Below are positions 60,125 to 64,000 of a stretch of DNA of 64,000 bases, piece by piece; position 1 is the first letter of the stretch; every line of letters starts with the position of its first letter. The position numbers were made by a program, and so were the translations under genes. The notes under the pieces were generated by a model, which saw only the letters and a list, made by a program, of their open reading frames with translations, searched no databases and had not been told where the DNA came from. This DNA comes from Anaerorhabdus sp964386325 (GTDB lineage: Bacteria; Bacillota_I; Bacilli_A; Erysipelotrichales; Erysipelotrichaceae): NCBI GenBank assembly GCA_964386325.1, contig CAYLQY010000006.1, positions 1 to 64,000 of the forward strand, read 5' to 3'.

Positions 60125-61363
60125 ATGTTAGCAACAATTTCAGAAGCAAATGAATGGATAATGAAAAGAAAAAATATGGGACTAGGTCATGCCGTTTTTT
60201 GCGAATTAATGAGTAGTCTAGGAAATCCTCAAGATAGTATTCCAAGTATACATATTGCTGGAACAAATGGTAAAGGAAGTACGGTAACATATATCAAAGA
60301 CTGCTTAGTTGAAGCAGGTTATAAAGTAGGAACATTCACATCACCACATATTCTTAAACATCAAGATCGTATTCGAATTAATGGCGAATGGATTGATGAT
60401 GATAGTTTTCTTAGAATATTAAATCATTATCGGGCAATTATTGAAGAACAACAGTTAAATATGTTTGATATTGATATGTTGATTGCATGCACATATTTTA
60501 ATGAGAAAAAGGTAGATATCGCTATCTATGAAGTTGGATTAGGTGGAAGAATAGATTGTACAAATTGCTTAACCCATCCGCTTGTTACAGTAATTACATC
60601 AATAGGACTCGACCATATGGAATTATTGGGGGATACTGTTGAAAAAATTGCAAAAGAAAAAGCAGGAATTATAAAAAAAGCTGTGCCTTGTTTGATAGGT
60701 GAAATGATTCCATCAGTAAAAGCAGTCATTGAAGATGTAGCCAAAGTTAAGCAAAGTGATCTAATTTTATCAAAGAAGTTTATTCAAAAAACAATGGATA
60801 GCTTTGAAGTAGATGGTGTATGTTATAAAGTATATAATTCAGCAAAATATCAAATGCGTAATGCAACTGTTGCGCTAACGGTAATTGATTGTCTACAAGA
60901 AAAATATAACTATAAAATTTCTGTTCAAAATAAAATTGATGGCATATTAAAGAGTCATTGGGAAGGTCGTTTTGAAATTATCCAAAAAGAACCAACAATT
61001 GTTTTAGATGGTGCGCATAATCAAGAAGGAATTTCTGCTTTACTTGAATCAGTCTATGTTTTACCAAGACCATGGATTTTTGTTTTTTCAGCATTAAGTG
61101 ATAAACCAGCAAAATTAATGATTGAACAAATTCATCAAATTGCGGATGAAATGATTGTCACGGAATTTGATTTTTATCGAGTTGAGCGTGCAAAAAATCT
61201 AAAACTATGGGATGATATACTATGTGTTGAAAATACGGTGGAAGCAATTAACAAAGGAATAGAAGACGCTAAAACAGGTGGTTCTTGTATTTTGTGCGGT
61301 TCATTATATTTTATTAGTGAAGCACGAAGATATTTAATGGATAGAGGAGATAGTCATGAATAA
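60125..61363 (+). CDS. folC: Folylpolyglutamate synthase/dihydrofolate synthase
   Basis: A Mur-ligase-like enzyme that adds glutamate to folates. The ATP loop GTNGKGST is at 46-53, followed by GTFTSPH, EVGLGGRID and the C-terminal DGAHNQEG. Its 412 residues match the family. It overlaps the next gene by eight bases. Other folate genes are not in the window. Confidence 0.95.
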   Translation: MLATISEANEWIMKRKNMGLGHAVFCELMSSLGNPQDSIPSIHIAGTNGKGSTVTYIKDCLVEAGYKVGTFTSPHILKHQDRIRINGEWIDDDSFLRILNHYRAIIEEQQLNMFDIDMLIACTYFNEKKVDIAIYEVGLGGRIDCTNCLTHPLVTVITSIGLDHMELLGDTVEKIAKEKAGIIKKAVPCLIGEMIPSVKAVIEDVAKVKQSDLILSKKFIQKTMDSFEVDGVCYKVYNSAKYQMRNATVALTVIDCLQEKYNYKISVQNKIDGILKSHWEGRFEIIQKEPTIVLDGAHNQEGISALLESVYVLPRPWIFVFSALSDKPAKLMIEQIHQIADEMIVTEFDFYRVERAKNLKLWDDILCVENTVEAINKGIEDAKTGGSCILCGSLYFISEARRYLMDRGDSHE

Positions 61364-62225
61364 TCGAGTAAATGAAATAGAAAAGGTTAGAAAGAATGCC
61401 AAGAATACTATTATTTTAATAACTATAATATTTGTAATTGGAATCGTTGCGTATATGTTGATGCAGAATTTCTATACAGTTGTTGCAGTGATAGTTGTGT
61501 TGTTGTTTCTCATCGTTATTGGATCAAAGAAGACAGCGAAGTATCGCTATGCCTTTAGAGATTTTAATCTGCGATATCCAGCAGAACTTGCATTTAATAA
61601 AGAAGTGGATGTTAATTGGACAGGGATGGATTTATTTAAGGTAGAAGAATCACATGTTGTACCTTTTGCTAATCTATATGCTAGTGAGAATATGGTTACA
61701 ATTGAATTGGATACTATTAAAATTGAACGTTCCGATGTTACGACACAATTAAAATATACTCTTGATGGTAGAAACGCACTCATAAGAACATTATTTAATG
61801 GTCGTTATGACATCATGTATTTTCCGAATGAACTAGCTAGTTATATTTCTATTCGTGATGCGAATATCAATGGTACAGATATAGAAAAGTATTATAAAGA
61901 AGCACCAGAATCAACGAAGATTTTAACTACAGATGAAGACTTTAATAAATTATTTGATGTATACACTGCAAACGAAAGTGATGTAGAAAAAATAGTAACA
62001 GATGAAGTACGCGAAATCTTAAAAAAATATAAAACGTACCATACGGGAGTAGTGTATTTTGGATTTCTAAAAAATGAAATTCATATAGCAGTAAGCCAAA
62101 AAGAAAGTACTAAAGAACCATCAGTTTACACTTCAGTTGAAAAACTAGATTTCAGTGAAGAAAAACAAGACTATGAAAATATGATTGAATTAGCGAGGTA
62201 CTTTAATGGTCATGAAACAAAATAA
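61356..62225 (+). CDS. DUF3137-like membrane protein, first copy
   Basis: The 289-residue protein has two membrane helices (about 16-36 and 38-50) and a cytoplasmic beta-rich domain containing FNGRYDIMYFPN, like the F-x-G-R/Q stretch of DUF3137 proteins that go with LemA. It shares length, layout and many residues with the next gene and is its paralogue. The function is unknown. It overlaps folC by eight bases and its copy by 20 bases. Confidence 0.75.
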   Translation: MNNRVNEIEKVRKNAKNTIILITIIFVIGIVAYMLMQNFYTVVAVIVVLLFLIVIGSKKTAKYRYAFRDFNLRYPAELAFNKEVDVNWTGMDLFKVEESHVVPFANLYASENMVTIELDTIKIERSDVTTQLKYTLDGRNALIRTLFNGRYDIMYFPNELASYISIRDANINGTDIEKYYKEAPESTKILTTDEDFNKLFDVYTANESDVEKIVTDEVREILKKYKTYHTGVVYFGFLKNEIHIAVSQKESTKEPSVYTSVEKLDFSEEKQDYENMIELARYFNGHETK

Positions 62226-63093
62226 GGAAAATGATTGTACTTTAGCAGATATTGAAAAATACCGAATAAGCGCGATTAGTTGGGGTTTAGTCACAATTGC
62301 GGTCATTGTTCTTTTGTTGCTCTCTTTCTTTATACAAGAAATGGCTTTTTTTGCAGTAATGATTCTTCTTATTGTTGTGATCTTTATTTTTTCATCAAAA
62401 CAATCAAAGTTTAAAAAAGCATTTAAATATTATTTTATTGCACAACAATTTGAAACAGTTTTAAATGTACCAATAACGATGGAGTTGGCTGGATATAATG
62501 TTGATTATATTAAAGATTCACATTTGATTCCAACAGCAAATACATATTCAAGTGATGACTTAATTAGTTTTGAGTATGAAGGTATAAAGGTTCGTCGGGG
62601 TGATGTACACACAGAACAAGTTACATCAACAGGTAAAAGTACAACGCGTGTTACACTTTTTAAAGGTCAATACATGACATTTACTTTCCCTAAAACAATT
62701 ACCAGTTTTATGGTTATTAAAGATAATACTTTCTTTGATGATAAACCCGATGGATTCTTCTCATCAGCACCAAAAACTACAAAAGTGGAGTTTGAAAGTA
62801 TTGAATTTAATAAGATGTTTGATACATTTGCGGCAGATGAACATGAAGCTTTCTATTTAGTAACACCACAATTTATGCAATTATTGATGGATTTTAGAGT
62901 AAGGCAAGGATGTAATGTGTACTATGGATTTATGCGAAATGAGTTTCACATTGCAATCGATACAAGAGAAAATTTATTTGAACCATCATTGCTACAAAAA
63001 GTTGATGAAAGTAGTGGAACATTTGATAATAATCATATTCATGAAATTGTGAATATGATAAATCATTTTAGATTAGTGGAGGATGAAGTGTAA
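62206..63093 (+). CDS. DUF3137-like membrane protein, second copy
   Basis: This 295-residue paralogue of the preceding protein has two hydrophobic helices (about 26-46 and 47-63) and the domain with FKGQYMTFTFPK and CNVYYGFMRNEFHIAID, matched by HTGVVYFGFLKNEIHIAVS in the first copy. It overlaps lemA by one base. The neighbours point to a LemA-linked membrane complex of unknown role. Confidence 0.75.
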   Translation: MVMKQNKENDCTLADIEKYRISAISWGLVTIAVIVLLLLSFFIQEMAFFAVMILLIVVIFIFSSKQSKFKKAFKYYFIAQQFETVLNVPITMELAGYNVDYIKDSHLIPTANTYSSDDLISFEYEGIKVRRGDVHTEQVTSTGKSTTRVTLFKGQYMTFTFPKTITSFMVIKDNTFFDDKPDGFFSSAPKTTKVEFESIEFNKMFDTFAADEHEAFYLVTPQFMQLLMDFRVRQGCNVYYGFMRNEFHIAIDTRENLFEPSLLQKVDESSGTFDNNHIHEIVNMINHFRLVEDEV

Positions 63094-63626
63094 TGGGATA
63101 TGTAATTTTAGGAATAGTTGTAATAATCGTTGTTGTTATGATTAACATCTACAATCGTATTGTTACCTACAAAATTAAAGTTGAGGAGGCGGCATCGGGA
63201 ATTGATGTAGCACTTGCAAAGCGTTATGCATTACTTACAAATACCGTTGAGGTAGTAAAGGGTTATGCAAAGCATGAAGCTGAAACACTTGCGAAAGTAG
63301 TTGAAGCACGTAATGAAATGACGATGACTCAAAAAACGGCTTGTTATCAAGAATATAAAGAAGCACAAACAAAATTATTTGCATTACAAGAGAGTTATCC
63401 TGAATTAAAAGCAAATGAAAACTTCTTGAGTTTGCAAGATACAATCTTTGATGTAGAAGAACATTTGCAAGCAGCACGAAGAATGTATAACTCAAATGTT
63501 TCTTTATATAATCAAGCTAGAGAGACTTTCCCAGGTAATCTTGTGGCAGGATTTGCATCAAAAAATACATATGATTTCTTTGCGGCTAGCGAAGAAGAAT
63601 CAAACAACGTTACAATCAAACTTTAA
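63093..63626 (+). CDS. lemA: LemA family protein
   Basis: The 177-residue protein has an N-terminal membrane helix (about 3-21), then the family core IYNRIVTYKIKVEEAASGID and a long helical bundle with VVEARNEM. The C-terminal NTFYD-like end is seen as NTYDFF. LemA proteins occur with DUF3137 or TPM-domain membrane proteins; the biochemical role is unknown. It ends the ung-folC-DUF3137-lemA unit. Confidence 0.93.
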   Translation: MGYVILGIVVIIVVVMINIYNRIVTYKIKVEEAASGIDVALAKRYALLTNTVEVVKGYAKHEAETLAKVVEARNEMTMTQKTACYQEYKEAQTKLFALQESYPELKANENFLSLQDTIFDVEEHLQAARRMYNSNVSLYNQARETFPGNLVAGFASKNTYDFFAASEEESNNVTIKL

Positions 63627-63631
63627 GCAGA

Positions 63632-63653
63632 AGTTCCTTAGGGAACTTTTTTC
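63632..63653 (+). terminator. Terminator of the ung-lemA operon
   Basis: Seven-base perfect arms 63632-63638 and 63643-63649 with a TTAG loop; six T at 63648-63653. Confidence 0.85.
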
Positions 63654-63747
63654 TTATTATTAGGCTAGAGATGTTAAGGTTTTGTAAAAAAGATATTAAG
63701 TTTATGAAATCGCTTTCTTTTTGCTTTAAAAATTAGAGCACATAGGC

Positions 63748-63753
63748 TATAAT
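63748..63753 (+). promoter_or_regulatory. -10 hexamer of glgC
   Basis: TATAAT at 63748-63753 with TTTAAA 17 bases upstream at 63725-63730. It gives a leader of about 27 bases. Confidence 0.5.
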
Positions 63754-63785
63754 GACATTATAAATAACTTATGGGGGAAAAGCTC

Positions 63786-64000
63786 ATGAAACAAAATAAT
63801 ATGGTAGCAATGATTTTAGCGGGAGGAAGAGGCTCTCGACTTTTTGACCTAACCAAAAAGGTCGCAAAACCAGCAGTGCACTTCGGTGGGAAGTATCGTA
63901 TCATCGATTTTCCATTAAGTAACTGTGCAAATTCAGATGTAGATGTAGTTGGCGTTTTGACACAATATGAATCAGTATTATTAAATTCATATGTTGCACG
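63786..64000 (+). CDS. glgC: Glucose-1-phosphate adenylyltransferase (partial)
   Basis: The window ends after 71 codons. The N-terminus has MILAGGRGSRL with the nucleotide-binding loop, then KPAVHFGGKYRIIDFPLSN, the GlgC signature region. It makes ADP-glucose for glycogen synthesis. The ribosome site is GGGGG. The conserved AGGRGSRL and KPAV fit GlgC better than the regulatory GlgD, which usually lacks the full loop. glgD and glgA probably follow beyond the window. Confidence 0.92.
   Translation, partial: MKQNNMVAMILAGGRGSRLFDLTKKVAKPAVHFGGKYRIIDFPLSNCANSDVDVVGVLTQYESVLLNSYVA

Noticed and set aside
1..64000. Mobile elements, phage genes, tRNA or rRNA genes
   Set aside because: No transposase, integrase, phage structural gene, terminal inverted repeats, or tRNA/rRNA core sequence was seen on either strand.

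Overview
The window is a stretch of AT-rich chromosome (roughly one third G+C by eye) from a low-GC Gram-positive bacterium. The block rpsF-ssb-rpsR-(yybS-like)-gdpP-rplI-dnaB-M23 peptidase-walJ-htrA-rlmH is the arrangement found near the replication origin in many Bacillota. TGA is used as a stop (for example at 4763, 8503 and 27621), which excludes the mollicute code. The gene content (PTS-rich, glycogen genes, lipoproteins, ECF transporter, c-di-GMP enzymes, a SecA without its C-terminal zinc motif) fits an Erysipelotrichia-like Bacillota, but this placement is inference and not proven. No tRNA, rRNA, CRISPR, insertion sequence or prophage was seen, and no gene-free gap exceeds 300 bases.

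Layout. 1-4140: tail of a probable ABC ATPase gene, then two convergent membrane-bound c-di-GMP genes (a dCache-GGDEF-EAL protein and a dCache-HAMP-GGDEF protein). 4275-5929: an Lrp-type regulator overlapping an aminotransferase. 6001-8730: a divergent pair, with an XRE regulator carrying about seven 28-residue repeats plus a lipoprotein on the minus strand, and a PadR-DUF1700-small membrane protein operon on the plus strand. 8830-12135: a lipid-anchored GH2 beta-galactosidase. 12194-12946: a GNAT/YoaP-type protein. 13054-17926 (minus): a five-gene operon with an ECF transporter (S component, fused double ATPase, T component) and two tandem SAM hydroxide adenosyltransferases. 18497-28422: the replication/ribosome/cell-wall block, then ptsH. 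28493-30823: phosphoglucomutase and a DUF3221-like protein. 30966-35268: a beta-glucoside utilisation operon (LicT/BglG antiterminator, EIIBCA permease, 6-phospho-beta-glucosidase) with two RAT-like leaders. 35419-39467: a GntR regulator followed by a complete mannose-family PTS with a BtpA/SgcQ-type protein inside it. 39675-43965: glgB and glgP. 44183-45523: a repeat-containing surface protein. 45627-48537: an XRE regulator, a DUF3169 protein and an ABC-2 exporter. 48606-50738: pullulanase. 50793-57626: secA, a small zinc-ribbon protein, two lipoprotein hydrolases and an M29 aminopeptidase. 57791-63626: Na/Pi cotransporter, ung, folC, two DUF3137-like proteins and lemA. From 63786: the start of glgC, cut by the window edge.

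How it fits together. Sugar uptake (beta-glucoside PTS, mannose-type PTS, surface beta-galactosidase) feeds hexose phosphate through phosphoglucomutase into glycogen metabolism; glgB, glgP, pulA and glgC are spread over four places in the window. Transport phosphorylation would run through the HPr encoded here, which has both His15 and Ser46. Promoters often show an extended -10 (TGN before the -10 hexamer). The most interesting regulatory structure is at 31863-31939: a second RAT-like element whose 3' side overlaps a helix that would pair with the Shine-Dalgarno sequence of the beta-glucoside permease. It suggests that the antiterminator may control translation there as well as termination upstream of its own gene. 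Other candidates are the ECF/twin SAM-hydrolase operon and the XRE protein with helical repeats.
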